Source: Deltaproteobacteria bacterium
GTDB taxonomy: Bacteria > Desulfobacterota > Syntrophia > Syntrophales > UBA5619
NCBI GenBank assembly: GCA_021372695.1
Contig: JAJFTY010000194.1
Coordinates: 1 to 42,797, forward strand
Direction: 5' to 3'
DNA length: 42,797 bases
A program made the translations under genes and the position numbers. Below, piece by piece: positions 8,371 through 16,782 of the stretch (position 1 is the stretch's first letter; the number at the start of each line of letters is the position of its first letter). The notes under the pieces were generated by a model. That model did no database searches. It was not told the origin of the DNA and saw only the letters and a list, made by a program, of their open reading frames with translations.

Positions 8371-8397
8371 AAAAGGATGTCCCGTGAGTCTCGGGAC
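8371..8397 (-). terminator. Weak candidate terminator downstream of the DUF2846-like gene
   Basis: Read on the minus strand, a 6-bp stem GTCCCG/CGGGAC with a 7-base loop (8379-8397) is followed by ATCCTTTT. It lies just past the stop of the lipoprotein gene. The stem is short and the T-run is offset, so this is tentative. Confidence 0.35.
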
Positions 8398-8403
8398 GAA
8401 CGG

Positions 8404-8958
8404 CTAATGACCGGCGGCCGTGATTTCGGCGCGCTTCCCCGCCAGAATCAGAGATCTTCCCCTCTGCTGATCGATCCGGAAGATGTTGGTCGGGGGTGCC
8501 GTCATCCCCGATTTCGGGCGGATCTCCAGGTAGTATATCCCGCCCTCCACGGCGTATACCGTCTCCGTGCCTTTGTCCGCACCTGCGGTAAAGGCCACGG
8601 CATGCTTGCCGGGCGGCACCGTCAAGAGGAAATAGGTCCCCCGCGCGAGCTTTCCCTGATCCTGCCCGTCGAGGCTGACCTGGAAGAGGAGCGCCTGTCC
8701 GGCGAATTTGTCCTCCCGGATGACGTAGACGGATGCCATGCCCGGCGGGGGCTGAAAGCGCTTGGCCTCCACATCGGCGCGCTCGGGAGCGACGGGCACC
8801 GTCGGGGGCGAAATCATCTTCGCCGCGGAAACGCACCCGGACAGGACAAGGCAGAGGATAAGGAGCAGCCATCGGCGGCTGCGATTCTGATGAGCTACGC
8901 TCCTGCCGGCGATGAGACTCGCCGGCCCGCACGCCGATTTGCGCCACAGTTCACTCAT
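8404..8958 (-). CDS. Lipoprotein, DUF2846-like
   Basis: The 184-residue protein has a long basic N-terminus, a hydrophobic segment WLLLILCLVL and a lipobox LSGC (Cys near residue 39), so lipid attachment at the inner or outer membrane is expected. The mature part contains ASVYVIRED, VSLDGQ, LARGTYFLLTVPPGKH and GGIYYLEI, which match the beta-sandwich pattern of the DUF2846/PEGA-like family. No enzymatic residues stand out; a structural or envelope role is likely. The ATG at 8958 was chosen with GGAGG eight bases upstream; an in-frame GTG at 8967 is too close to that site. Confidence 0.78.
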   Translation of the reverse strand: MSELWRKSACGPASLIAGRSVAHQNRSRRWLLLILCLVLSGCVSAAKMISPPTVPVAPERADVEAKRFQPPPGMASVYVIREDKFAGQALLFQVSLDGQDQGKLARGTYFLLTVPPGKHAVAFTAGADKGTETVYAVEGGIYYLEIRPKSGMTAPPTNIFRIDQQRGRSLILAGKRAEITAAGH

Positions 8959-8997
8959 GGAAAGCACCTCCAGCAGGAGTTCCCGCCGGAATTTTAA

Positions 8998-9954
8998 TTA
9001 ACGGACGCGCACCATCTTGTGGACGGCCGGATATCCCGCCGGACGCGGCGGAATTTCGGAGTCGGCCGCGAGCTCGCCCACATAGATGTTCCCGTCCGGG
9101 TCGCCCCAGAGGCCGTGCGGAGCGTAGAAGCTGCCGGGCTGCCAAATGTCGTCGGTGCCCCAGCGGGCCAGGAGCTTGCCATCCAGGGTGAGGATGTTGA
9201 ATCGCGGCGGCAACGGATGGGGCACCCGCGGGTTGTCGCATTTGAGCTCGGTCACGAACAGCAGGTCGTCCGGGCCGATGAACATGCCGCAGGGCCGATG
9301 GAAATCGGTCCACTCCTCGATGAAATCGCCGTCCGGCGTGAAGAGTTGGATGCGGTAGTTCTCCCGGTCGGAGACGTAAACCGTTCCGCTCTTGGCAACG
9401 CAGAGGGTGTGCACGATGCTGAACTCGCCCCTGCCCGTTCCGGGCTGGCCCCAGGATTTGATCAGTTTGCCGTCGGGGGTGAACTTGTGGATGCGGGAGT
9501 TGCCGTAGCCGTCGCTGACGTACAGTTCGCCGCCGGGGCCGATGCCGAGGCTCGTCGGCCGGTTGAAGGGGCCCGCTCCCCGTTTGATGCTGTGGTAGTT
9601 CTTGCCGTCGTAGCCCGTGTCGGACGGCTGGTTCCGGGTTCCCAGGGTCATCAGGATCTCGCCGTCGTAGGTGCACTTGCGGACGGTGTGGTCGAAGTCG
9701 TCGATGCAGTAAAAGGATTCGTCCGGGCCGATGAAGGCGTTGTGGGGCCGGGAAAAGACCCCCTCACCCCAGGACTTGATGAAGGTGCCCCCGGCGTCGA
9801 AGATGAGGACCGGATGGGGGGTGCGGGTGAAGACGTGAACCCGGCCCCGGCCGTCGACCGCCCCGCCGGGCACCCCGCCGAATTCATATCCGGCCGGCGG
9901 CCGGCCCCAGTCCGGGATGAACTCGTAAACGAAATCGCCGCTTCCCACGCGCAT
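8998..9954 (-). CDS. NHL-repeat six-bladed beta-propeller protein
   Basis: The 318-residue protein consists of repeated propeller blades: VDGRGRVHVFTR, IGPDESFYCIDD, IGPGGELYVSDGYGNSRIHKF, VAKSGTVYVSDREN, IGPDDLLFVTE and GDPDGNIYVGE. Each carries the NHL-type sequence that ends in a lysine or arginine-rich strand. The arrangement resembles the peptidyl-alpha-hydroxyglycine alpha-amidating-lyase-like propellers of bacteria, whose function is mostly unknown. No signal peptide is seen with the chosen start (ATG 9954, GGGGG about 10 bases upstream). The frame stays open to 10167, but the upstream part is basic and lacks a ribosome site. Sugar-lactone or ligand binding is possible but unsupported. 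Confidence 0.82.
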   Translation of the reverse strand: MRVGSGDFVYEFIPDWGRPPAGYEFGGVPGGAVDGRGRVHVFTRTPHPVLIFDAGGTFIKSWGEGVFSRPHNAFIGPDESFYCIDDFDHTVRKCTYDGEILMTLGTRNQPSDTGYDGKNYHSIKRGAGPFNRPTSLGIGPGGELYVSDGYGNSRIHKFTPDGKLIKSWGQPGTGRGEFSIVHTLCVAKSGTVYVSDRENYRIQLFTPDGDFIEEWTDFHRPCGMFIGPDDLLFVTELKCDNPRVPHPLPPRFNILTLDGKLLARWGTDDIWQPGSFYAPHGLWGDPDGNIYVGELAADSEIPPRPAGYPAVHKMVRVR

Positions 9955-10185
9955 GGATGAAACCCCCTTTCGCACTTCGGTGACTCGGATCTCCGGCAGC
10001 GGCCGGTGCCTCTTCATCCGGCATGGAGAATACGGAAGGCCGTCCGGCAATGTCAAGGAGATTTGTCGGGACCTCCGGAGGTGCCGCTCATGACGGCTCG
10101 ACGTTTTCGGAAAACGGCGGCGCCCGCAGGCGCCCTCGGTGCAGACTTTGCGGAAAGGGCGCTGCACGCGGCCGCCGCCGCAGAC

Positions 10186-10797
10186 TCAGAACGGGTTGTA
10201 GGTCTTGGTCTTGGTGTAGTGCATGTAGCCGATGCTCGCACCGGCGCGCAGACCCACGCCCAGCCGGATCGGCGCGAGGATGATGTCGTCGCGCTGCTGG
10301 TAGTTGATCCCCACTCCGCCGACGAAGTAGAAGCTTCCGTCAACCGCCGGATAGCGCCGGAACAGCAGTTCCGGATCGTTCAGGTGATAGACCAGAACGA
10401 AGACCTTCGCCGCGTCGCCGCCGTAGTCGAAGCCGATGGAGGGGCCGCTCCAGTAGACCCTGGCGGTCTCGCCGTTCTTCTTCACCAACTGACCGTCGCC
10501 GTAACGCAGGCCAACCGCTATGGCGCCGCTCGCCTCCTCGCCCTTGATGTAGGCGTTCGGCCGGCCGTGGTCCTTGAAGGCCTTCTCGATGACCTTGCCC
10601 AGCCCCTCGGCGCTCTTTCCGAAGAATTCGGTCGCATCCCTGAGCACGGAATCCTGATCGTAGGCATCGGCATCCTTGCTCTCGGCGGCGAAAACCGGGG
10701 AGCCTGACATTCCAAGGTTGAATGCCGGCGCGGAAGGCCAGACGGCGATGCCCAGCAGACAGGCGGTGATGAGGATCAGTCGGGTCAAGTGTTTCAT
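10186..10797 (-). CDS. EipA/DUF1134-like envelope protein
   Basis: The 203-residue protein begins MKHLTRLILITACLLGIAVW, a clear Sec signal peptide, with AAESKDADAY near the likely cleavage region. The mature part (GDGQLVKKNG, YWSGPSIGFDYGGDAAKVFVLVYHL, RYPAVDGSFYFVGGVGINYQQ, LAPIRLGVGLRAGASIGYMHYT) matches the DUF1134 family. One member, EipA of Brucella, is a periplasmic protein linked to envelope integrity. ATG 10797 was chosen because AAGGAG lies eight bases upstream; the open frame continues to 10860. The gene stands alone on the minus strand, with 298 bases of non-coding sequence behind it that hold only one short palindrome near 10999-11017. Confidence 0.82.
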   Translation of the reverse strand: MKHLTRLILITACLLGIAVWPSAPAFNLGMSGSPVFAAESKDADAYDQDSVLRDATEFFGKSAEGLGKVIEKAFKDHGRPNAYIKGEEASGAIAVGLRYGDGQLVKKNGETARVYWSGPSIGFDYGGDAAKVFVLVYHLNDPELLFRRYPAVDGSFYFVGGVGINYQQRDDIILAPIRLGVGLRAGASIGYMHYTKTKTYNPF

Positions 10798-11095
10798 TTT
10801 ATCGACTCCTTTTTCTTTAGTGCCATGGTTTGATCTTTGTTGAATTCGCCAGGAATTCACGGGGCTGCACGCTGCAACGAGCGCGGAAGAGGGTTCGAGG
10901 CGGCAGCCACGGCGCAGATTATAGTCGAGGATTCGGGGAAGAAAAATCAGGGTTGAATCGCTGTCAAATCGTAGGCAGAAACTCCCAGGGGCTCACGTCT
11001 CCCGAAGGCGTCGGGAGTGGGCGGACTTCCATGGATTCGGAACTCTCTCATCGGGCCGTTGACGCGGGAGCGGATACCCGCCCGGCGGCGCGGCT

Positions 11096-12403
11096 TCAGA
11101 TCCATTCCATGATCGTATACTGTTTCAACAACCCCGTGGGCCCGTAGACGGAGATCCTGCTCGGCTTTCCGGCTGAATTGTATTCGGTGGTGGTGTATCC
11201 CGTAAGCTGGTCGGCGAAATTGTAGGTCGATGCCTTGGACAGCTTGTTTTCGGCATTGTATTCGTACCGGGTACATCCGGTTTCGTCCCCCGAGAGCTCG
11301 TTCACGGTGGAAACCTTGACGATCTTTCCTGCCGCGTCGTATTCGGTCGTGACGGACTTCTGCAGGAGCCCCGTCGGACCGTAGGTGGAGACGTTGGTCG
11401 TTTTTCCGGCTGCATTGTACTCGGTCGTAGTGTATCCGGTCATCTGGTCGGCGAAATCGTAGTTGGTTTCCCGGGTCGTTTTTCCGGCTTCGTTGTATTC
11501 GTAGATCGTGTATTGCGATACGACCCCGGTGGAGCCGTAGGCGGTGGTTCGAGAGATCTTTCCGGCCGTGTCGTATTGGGTCGTGGTGTAGGAGAGAAGC
11601 ATGTCCCCGGGTCCGTAAACGGAGGACTTGATCACATCTCCGGCTTCATTGTATTGGGTCGTGACGTACGACATGATCTCTCCGGTGATGATGTGGCTGG
11701 AGATCTTGACCGGCTTTCCGGCTGCATTGTATTCGTAGGTCGTGTATTGCGAAATCTCCCCCGTGGCCCCGTAGGTGGTGGCCTTTGCCACCCTGCCGTT
11801 GGCGTCGTATTCGGTCGTGGTGTATCCGATGAGATTTCCCCCGATGCCGTCGTAGATGGAGACCTTGGCGATCTTCCAGCTGACGACGGCCGCCGGTTTT
11901 GCCGATTTCTCGTCCGAGGGCGCGCTCTCTTCGGACCCGCGAACGGCGGTCACGATGTAGTGGTAGGTCGTGCCGTTCACGAGGTCAGCGTGCTTGTAGG
12001 GCGGCGCGGCAACGTCCCGAATCGCCGTCCCGTTGGCCTTGGTGACCCCCGGGGAGGTGGACCAGTAGATATTGTAGGAGGTGGCGCCGGCCACCGCCGA
12101 CCAGTTCAAGGTCACCTGGCCGTTGCCCGCGGTGGCCGAAAGATCCTTCGGCGCTTCCACTGCCGGACGCAGCCCCGCCAGGAACTGGAGGACATGGATG
12201 GCCTCTTCAATGCCGATCAGCCCGTCGCCGTTGACATCCCCTTCGCTGTTGACGGTCGCGGAGATCCCGCTTGCGACCCGGAGGGCCAAAACGGCATCGG
12301 CGAGATCCACCTGTGTATCGGAGTTGATGTTTCCGGGCGTCCCTGCCCAGGCGGGGGTGAAGGCGAGGAGCAGAGAGGCCGCAATCCAAGCGCATATCTT
12401 CAT
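11096..12403 (-). CDS. Secreted dockerin-like / fibronectin III / YD-repeat protein
   Basis: The 435-residue protein has a signal peptide (MKICAWIAASLLLAF, cleavage near AWAG). A two-part dockerin-like module follows (NSDTQVDLADAVLAL, then GDVNGDGLIGIEEAI, about residues 23-75), then a fibronectin type III-like domain (about 82-175). About nine imperfect tandem repeats of 25-27 residues then run to the C-terminus. Each has the core Y(T/V)TT-EYN-AAGK followed by an S/TxYG start, as in YD/RHS repeats. The repeats show as a 75-81-bp DNA periodicity between about 11100 and 11860. There is no RHS core-closing motif or toxin tail, so an intact polymorphic toxin is unlikely. A surface carbohydrate-binding or adhesive role is inferred. 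ATG 12403 has GAAGGAAG upstream. Confidence 0.82.
   Translation of the reverse strand: MKICAWIAASLLLAFTPAWAGTPGNINSDTQVDLADAVLALRVASGISATVNSEGDVNGDGLIGIEEAIHVLQFLAGLRPAVEAPKDLSATAGNGQVTLNWSAVAGATSYNIYWSTSPGVTKANGTAIRDVAAPPYKHADLVNGTTYHYIVTAVRGSEESAPSDEKSAKPAAVVSWKIAKVSIYDGIGGNLIGYTTTEYDANGRVAKATTYGATGEISQYTTYEYNAAGKPVKISSHIITGEIMSYVTTQYNEAGDVIKSSVYGPGDMLLSYTTTQYDTAGKISRTTAYGSTGVVSQYTIYEYNEAGKTTRETNYDFADQMTGYTTTEYNAAGKTTNVSTYGPTGLLQKSVTTEYDAAGKIVKVSTVNELSGDETGCTRYEYNAENKLSKASTYNFADQLTGYTTTEYNSAGKPSRISVYGPTGLLKQYTIMEWI
11100..11860 (-). repeat. Tandem in-gene repeats (about 78 bp, nine imperfect copies)
   Basis: The 3' part of the YD-repeat gene is built of about nine imperfect copies of a 75-81-bp unit. 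Each encodes one YD-type repeat with a recurring TACxxCACCACCGAATACAA-like core. Copies at the codon level differ by substitutions and a few codon-sized length changes; none is identical, so expansion is not recent. Confidence 0.8.
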
Positions 12404-12542
12404 GATCGATCTTCCTTCGCAGCCGAGCCGGGCCGCAAGGGGAGTCCGGATGGGCTTCGGTGATGACGTCGGCTGACCGGACATGCCCTACGCGTGCCGG
12501 CAGTCCCATCGATCCGGAGGATAGGAGGGCCAAACGGGTTTG

Positions 12543-13619
12543 TCAACAGGATTTCCGGACGTGGGACCTCCTGAACCACCATCGGATCAGCGGCGGAAGC
12601 AGCAGGAGGATGGAGAAGAGCCGGAAAAGCTGATAGGCCATGATGAAGGCAACGTCCGCATGGAGGGACAGCGCGACCACGCCCACCTCGGAGAGTCCTC
12701 CGGGGGCCGTGGAGAGGAAGCTCGTGAGCATCGTGGCCGGCACCACGAAGGTCAGGCCATAGGCGACCAGGAACGTGAAGGCCAGGATCGCGGCCCCTCC
12801 CCCGATCGCATAGGGAAACACCCGGCCGAGCTTCCTGATGCTGTCGAAGGTGATGATGATCCCGAAATAGGTTCCGAAGAAGATGAGCGCCGTGTTCATC
12901 ACCAGAGGCGGCACCCGCGGCGCCTCCTGGCCCATGAGCACGGCGGCCGCCGTCGCGAAAATGGGGCCGAGCAGGGTGGGGATCGGCAGCTTCAGGAGGT
13001 TGGCCAACCCCGCCCCCAGGAGCGCAGCCACGATGGCCGGGAGCGCGGCGGTCCAGCCCAGCGCGCCCGCAGCGACGAGCGGCGCGGCTGCTGCGGCGGG
13101 CATCGGGCCGATGCCGTCGGCGATGAATGGCACGCAGAAGACCACGGTGAGGACGCGCATCATCTGCAGAAAGGTCACCACAGTCACATCGGCGTCCTTG
13201 ATCTCCTCGGTGAGGAGGACCATCTGCGCCAGACCTCCGGGGATGCTGCCGAGCATGCCGCTGGAGAAGCTGATGCCCGTCCGGCGATGGGTGAAGTAGC
13301 CCACGGCCACGCAGAAGGACATGGTCAGCAGGGTCACCCCGAACATCGCCGGCAGGTTTGCGAGGATCTGTCCGGCGGTTTCGGGTGTGACGGTCCTCCC
13401 CATGGAGTAGCCGATCACGATCAGCCCCGCGTTCCGCAGTTGGACCGGCCAGACGGCTTTCCCGTGGCTGATGGTATGATAGAAGATCGTGACGGTGAGC
13501 GGCCCCAGCATGCAGGGCAGGGGGAGGTGCAGGAGCTGAAAGAGGAGGCCGCCCACGGCCGCGATCAGAAAGGTCTTGAGGATCTGCAAAATATTCACCG
13601 AAACGGTTCTTCCGTCCAA
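12543..13619 (-). CDS. AbrB-family membrane protein (PF05145 type)
   Basis: The 358-residue protein has about ten hydrophobic helices in two similar halves. Each half contains the conserved glycine-rich segment (MLGPLTV / LLGPIFA) and a helix motif (GSIPGGLAQMV / TAPGGLSEVGVV). This duplicated pattern is that of the AbrB family of integral membrane proteins, not the small DNA-binding AbrB. Members are often annotated as regulators of amoA, but transport is more likely; the substrate is unknown. It lies 196 bases beyond the amidohydrolase gene on the same strand and could belong to the carbamoyl locus as a transporter. That link is inference. Confidence 0.85.
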   Translation of the reverse strand: MDGRTVSVNILQILKTFLIAAVGGLLFQLLHLPLPCMLGPLTVTIFYHTISHGKAVWPVQLRNAGLIVIGYSMGRTVTPETAGQILANLPAMFGVTLLTMSFCVAVGYFTHRRTGISFSSGMLGSIPGGLAQMVLLTEEIKDADVTVVTFLQMMRVLTVVFCVPFIADGIGPMPAAAAAPLVAAGALGWTAALPAIVAALLGAGLANLLKLPIPTLLGPIFATAAAVLMGQEAPRVPPLVMNTALIFFGTYFGIIITFDSIRKLGRVFPYAIGGGAAILAFTFLVAYGLTFVVPATMLTSFLSTAPGGLSEVGVVALSLHADVAFIMAYQLFRLFSILLLLPPLIRWWFRRSHVRKSC

Positions 13620-13815
13620 TCGAATTCGTTTGTCCGGTCACGCCGCTGGCCCGCGGAGCGCCGGCGCGATTCCGGCGGCCTTCATACTCTCCCAGGCGCG
13701 AGAAAGCAACAGGCCCTCTCGGCGGAGTTGCCCCGTCAGATCAAAAGCGAATGGTTTCGAATGATTGTGTGTGAGGCGGGTCTTTCTCCGGACGGCCGGA
13801 AGGGGCCCCGCATTC

Positions 13816-15444
13816 TCAGGTCAGATGATGGCGGATTTTGCCGCCCACGAGCGTCCAGCGGACGGGAATGTGACCGATCTCCCCGGCTGGAACCTGCGTG
13901 ATATCCGCCCCGAGCACGGTGATGTCGGCGAGCTTCCCCACCGCGAGCGACCCCTTCAGGTTTTCCTCGAACGAGGCGTAGGCGGAGCCGAGCGTGTACA
14001 TCCGCAGGGCCTCCATCAGGGTGATGCGCTGGTTCTCCCCCAGGAGCGTCCCATCCTGTCCGCGGCGGGTCACGCAGCTCTGGATGGCCAGGAGCGGTTC
14101 GTAGGGCCCGCAGGGGCTGTCGGTGCTCCCCGCGAGCGCGATGCCGTGATCCAGGAACTCCCGGTGGGCGAAAAGCCGTTTCACCCGCTCGGCGCCGTAG
14201 AAGGTCAGGAGCTTTTCGCCGTGGGCCCAGACGTAGGAGCCGAAGGGGATGGCCAGGAGCTCCATCCGGCGCATCCGGGCGAGGATCCCGTCGGTCACGA
14301 GGCTGCAGTGCTCGATGCGGTGGCGGTGGTTGGCGCGGGGCGATTTGGCGAGCGCCGCCTCGAAGGCCGACAGGGTGATCTCGATCGCCCGGTCGCCGTT
14401 GGCGTGGACGGCCGCCTGGAATCCCGCTTCGTGGACGCGGCGGATCCGTTCCCGGATCTCCTCCGGCGGGAGCAGCAACAGACCCGTCCCCAGCTCGGGG
14501 TCGCCGTAAGGCTCCTTCAGGCAGGCCGTCCGGCCGGCGATGGCGCCGTCGGCAATGAGCTTCACGGCGCCCAGGCGCAGCCATTGGTCGCCGAAGCCCG
14601 TCCGGAGACCGGAGGCCTCGAAGGCGTCCAGGTATTTGTAGGGGACCAGGCCATAGATCCGGAGTGGCAGTTCACCCTCCCGCCGAAGCTGCTGGCAGGC
14701 GGTGAAGAAGGCGGGGGTCGCAAGCGCTTCGCCGACACTGGTCATTCCCGCCTTGAGAAAGCGCTCCCCGACGACACCGATGCCCCGGCGCAGGTCGTCC
14801 GGGGGAAGCGGAGGGATGATCGTCTTGGCGGTGTCCGAGAGGGCCTCCAGACCGTAGCGGAAGGCGGCTTCCTCATAGAGATGGCCGTTGAGCCGATGCG
14901 TCCAAGTGTCGCGGCCCAGCTGCCCGCCCGCCGGATCGGGCGTCTCCTCGGTGATGCCGCCGCGGGCAAGCCCCAGGCTGTTGGTGACGCCCCGGTGCAC
15001 GCTGACATGGGCGATGAAGACTGGGTGATCGGGCGCCGCCGCGTCGAGTTCGGCCCGGGTGATGGGGGTGCCCGCGAGCTTGGTGTCGTCGTATCCGGCG
15101 GCCCTGATCCACGACCCCGCAGGAACACGCCGGGTCTCCTGCCGGATCTTGTCCAGGATTTCCGCGAAGGTGGAGACCGCACCGGGGCTGGCATCGATCT
15201 GAACCGCCATCTCCGCCATGAAGAGCAGATGGAGGTGGGCGTCGATGAAGCCCGGAAGGATGGTTCCGCCGGCGGCGTCGATGCACTCCGTTCCGGGGCC
15301 GCGCCACTCATTCATCTCCCCGGGCGGGCCGACGTGGACGATGCGGTCGCCGCAGAGGGCAACGAAGCCCGTGCGGCCGGCGTCTCCCGGCTCCATGGTC
15401 AGGACCCGGCCGTTGTACAGAATCTTATCCGCCCGCAGTGTCAT
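13816..15444 (-). CDS. Amidohydrolase family 3 (YtcJ-like)
   Basis: The 542-residue enzyme has the small N-terminal beta-sandwich (ADKILYNGRVLTMEP), the metal-binding motif LPGFIDAHLHL (about residues 64-74), an internal HANGD, HRIEHC and a late Asp in STDSPCGP. This set is typical of amidohydrolase family 3 (YtcJ/N-substituted formamide deformylase-like). Such enzymes hydrolyse amide or imide bonds with one or two metal ions in the cytoplasm. It is downstream of the aspartate-transcarbamoylase-like gene by 42 bases on the same strand. Hydrolysis of a cyclic ureide or N-acyl amine feeding the carbamoyl locus is plausible, but family 3 is too broad to name the substrate. It is not in the dihydropyrimidinase/hydantoinase group. 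Confidence 0.88.
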   Translation of the reverse strand: MTLRADKILYNGRVLTMEPGDAGRTGFVALCGDRIVHVGPPGEMNEWRGPGTECIDAAGGTILPGFIDAHLHLLFMAEMAVQIDASPGAVSTFAEILDKIRQETRRVPAGSWIRAAGYDDTKLAGTPITRAELDAAAPDHPVFIAHVSVHRGVTNSLGLARGGITEETPDPAGGQLGRDTWTHRLNGHLYEEAAFRYGLEALSDTAKTIIPPLPPDDLRRGIGVVGERFLKAGMTSVGEALATPAFFTACQQLRREGELPLRIYGLVPYKYLDAFEASGLRTGFGDQWLRLGAVKLIADGAIAGRTACLKEPYGDPELGTGLLLLPPEEIRERIRRVHEAGFQAAVHANGDRAIEITLSAFEAALAKSPRANHRHRIEHCSLVTDGILARMRRMELLAIPFGSYVWAHGEKLLTFYGAERVKRLFAHREFLDHGIALAGSTDSPCGPYEPLLAIQSCVTRRGQDGTLLGENQRITLMEALRMYTLGSAYASFEENLKGSLAVGKLADITVLGADITQVPAGEIGHIPVRWTLVGGKIRHHLT

Positions 15445-15486
15445 GTTCGCTCATCCGTTCGGACCGCGTCTACGGCGGTGCAGGGC

Positions 15487-16584
15487 TCAGACGACGATGT
15501 CCTTCTGTTCCGCGTAGGCGTGGATCATCCCCTCCCGGTTGAAGATCGTGGCGATCAGGGCCACGCGGATCCACATGCCGTTTCGCATCTGGCGCCAGTA
15601 GACGGCCCGCGGGTCGTGGTCCACATCCGTGGAGATCTCGTTCCGGCGGGGCAGCGGATGGAGGAGAACGGCGTCCTTCTTCAGGCGCTTCAGGTCCCGG
15701 CCGTCGAAGGAGTAGTCGCCGATGTCGCGCTTCTTCTTCCCCCCCCCCTCCTCCTTGTCCCACTCGTCCTGGATGCGCGTCATGTAGATGGCGTCGGCCT
15801 TCGGGATGGTGCCCTTGAAGTCGTCGGTGACGCTATATTCGATCTTCTGCTTGTCCAGCATGGCGAGGATGTCGTCGGAGATCTGCAGGTCCTTGGGGGC
15901 GGCGAAGATCTGGCGCACGTCCTTGTAGAGGGTCAGGAGCCAGGAGAGGGAGCGCACCGTCCGGCCGCGGAGCAGGTCGCCGGTGAAGACGATGGTCTTG
16001 CCGTCGATGCCGCCGCGCTCCTCGAAGCTGCGGTGCAGGGTGTAGATGTCCAGGAGCGCCTGCGTCGGATGCTGGTCCTTGCCGGAGCCGGCGTTGATGA
16101 CGGGCATGGGCCGGTCGGAATTGGCCAGGACCCAGGCCGTCCGCTCGGCGAGGCCGCCCACTTCGCTCCGCATGATGATGATGTCGAAATAGGAGCTGAA
16201 GGTCCGGACGGAATCATCCTTCGATTCCCCCTTGAATTCGCTGGAGGTGGAGGTGTCCCGCACCTCACCGATGGAGATGCCCAGGATCTGGCAGGCGGCG
16301 GTGAAGGAGAGGAAGGTGCGGCTGCTGGGCTGGGAGAAGTAGAGCATGACCCGCTTGTGGGAGAGCTGGCTCTGCAGGAACTTCATTCCGTCCTCGGTCT
16401 TGGCGATGCGCCGGATTTTGGTGGCCAGCGTTCCCAGGGCGTCCAGTTGGGCCCGATCGAACTGCTGGGCGATCAGACAGTGGTAGGGACGGCCGTTTTC
16501 CGCAAAATAGGGCGCCCTCTTCATGAGCGGCAGGGCTTCGTACTGTTCCCAGGTGAGTCCCGTCAATGTCGCTTTTTTTGTCAT
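15487..16584 (-). CDS. pyrB: Aspartate carbamoyltransferase-like enzyme
   Basis: The 365-residue protein keeps the carbamoyl-phosphate and catalytic motifs of ATCase: PSSRTFLSF (E. coli ATCase has STRTRLSF), KGES with the catalytic-loop Lys, IIIMRS, QHPTQALLD, GDLLRGRTVRSL, MTRIQ and LLHPLPRRNEI. It is longer than E. coli PyrB (about 311) because of an N-terminal extension of about 40 residues and a charged insert (EEGGGKKKRD). No pyrI regulatory-subunit gene or other pyrimidine gene is adjacent. It lies instead in a minus-strand series with carbamate kinase and ornithine transcarbamoylase. It may serve biosynthesis or work in the reverse, catabolic direction on carbamoyl-aspartate; sequence alone cannot decide. 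Cytoplasmic. Confidence 0.88.
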   Translation of the reverse strand: MTKKATLTGLTWEQYEALPLMKRAPYFAENGRPYHCLIAQQFDRAQLDALGTLATKIRRIAKTEDGMKFLQSQLSHKRVMLYFSQPSSRTFLSFTAACQILGISIGEVRDTSTSSEFKGESKDDSVRTFSSYFDIIIMRSEVGGLAERTAWVLANSDRPMPVINAGSGKDQHPTQALLDIYTLHRSFEERGGIDGKTIVFTGDLLRGRTVRSLSWLLTLYKDVRQIFAAPKDLQISDDILAMLDKQKIEYSVTDDFKGTIPKADAIYMTRIQDEWDKEEGGGKKKRDIGDYSFDGRDLKRLKKDAVLLHPLPRRNEISTDVDHDPRAVYWRQMRNGMWIRVALIATIFNREGMIHAYAEQKDIVV

Positions 16585-16751
16585 TGTGCATCCTCCTTTA
16601 GCGTGCTCTGCTCAAAAAACGCCCATCTGCTCCTGTTTCCCTCACCTCTGCCGTTCGCGCAGCTCTCCGTGCGCTTCCGGGTTCAGAATGGATTCCGCTC
16701 CGCTTCGCGACTCCGCGAATGGGGCCTTGCATCGGGACACTTTCGAACAAC

Positions 16752-16782
16752 CCTGTGAAAGAGCCTTCCCAAGGCAGGCTCT
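16752..16782 (-). terminator. Candidate weak terminator after ornithine transcarbamoylase
   Basis: A 7-bp inverted repeat AGAGCCT/AGGCTCT (16760-16766 and 16776-16782) overlaps the stop codon. On the minus strand it is followed by TTTCACAGG. The short T-run suggests at most partial termination before the ATCase-like gene. Confidence 0.35.

Noticed and set aside
11100..11860. CRISPR-like or satellite repeat
   Set aside because: The 78-bp periodicity is in frame and encodes YD repeats; there are no spacers or conserved direct repeats.
13765..16758. 997-codon plus-strand open frame
   Set aside because: It lies antisense to the amidohydrolase and transcarbamoylase genes, shows no protein-family motif, and arises from high GC content.
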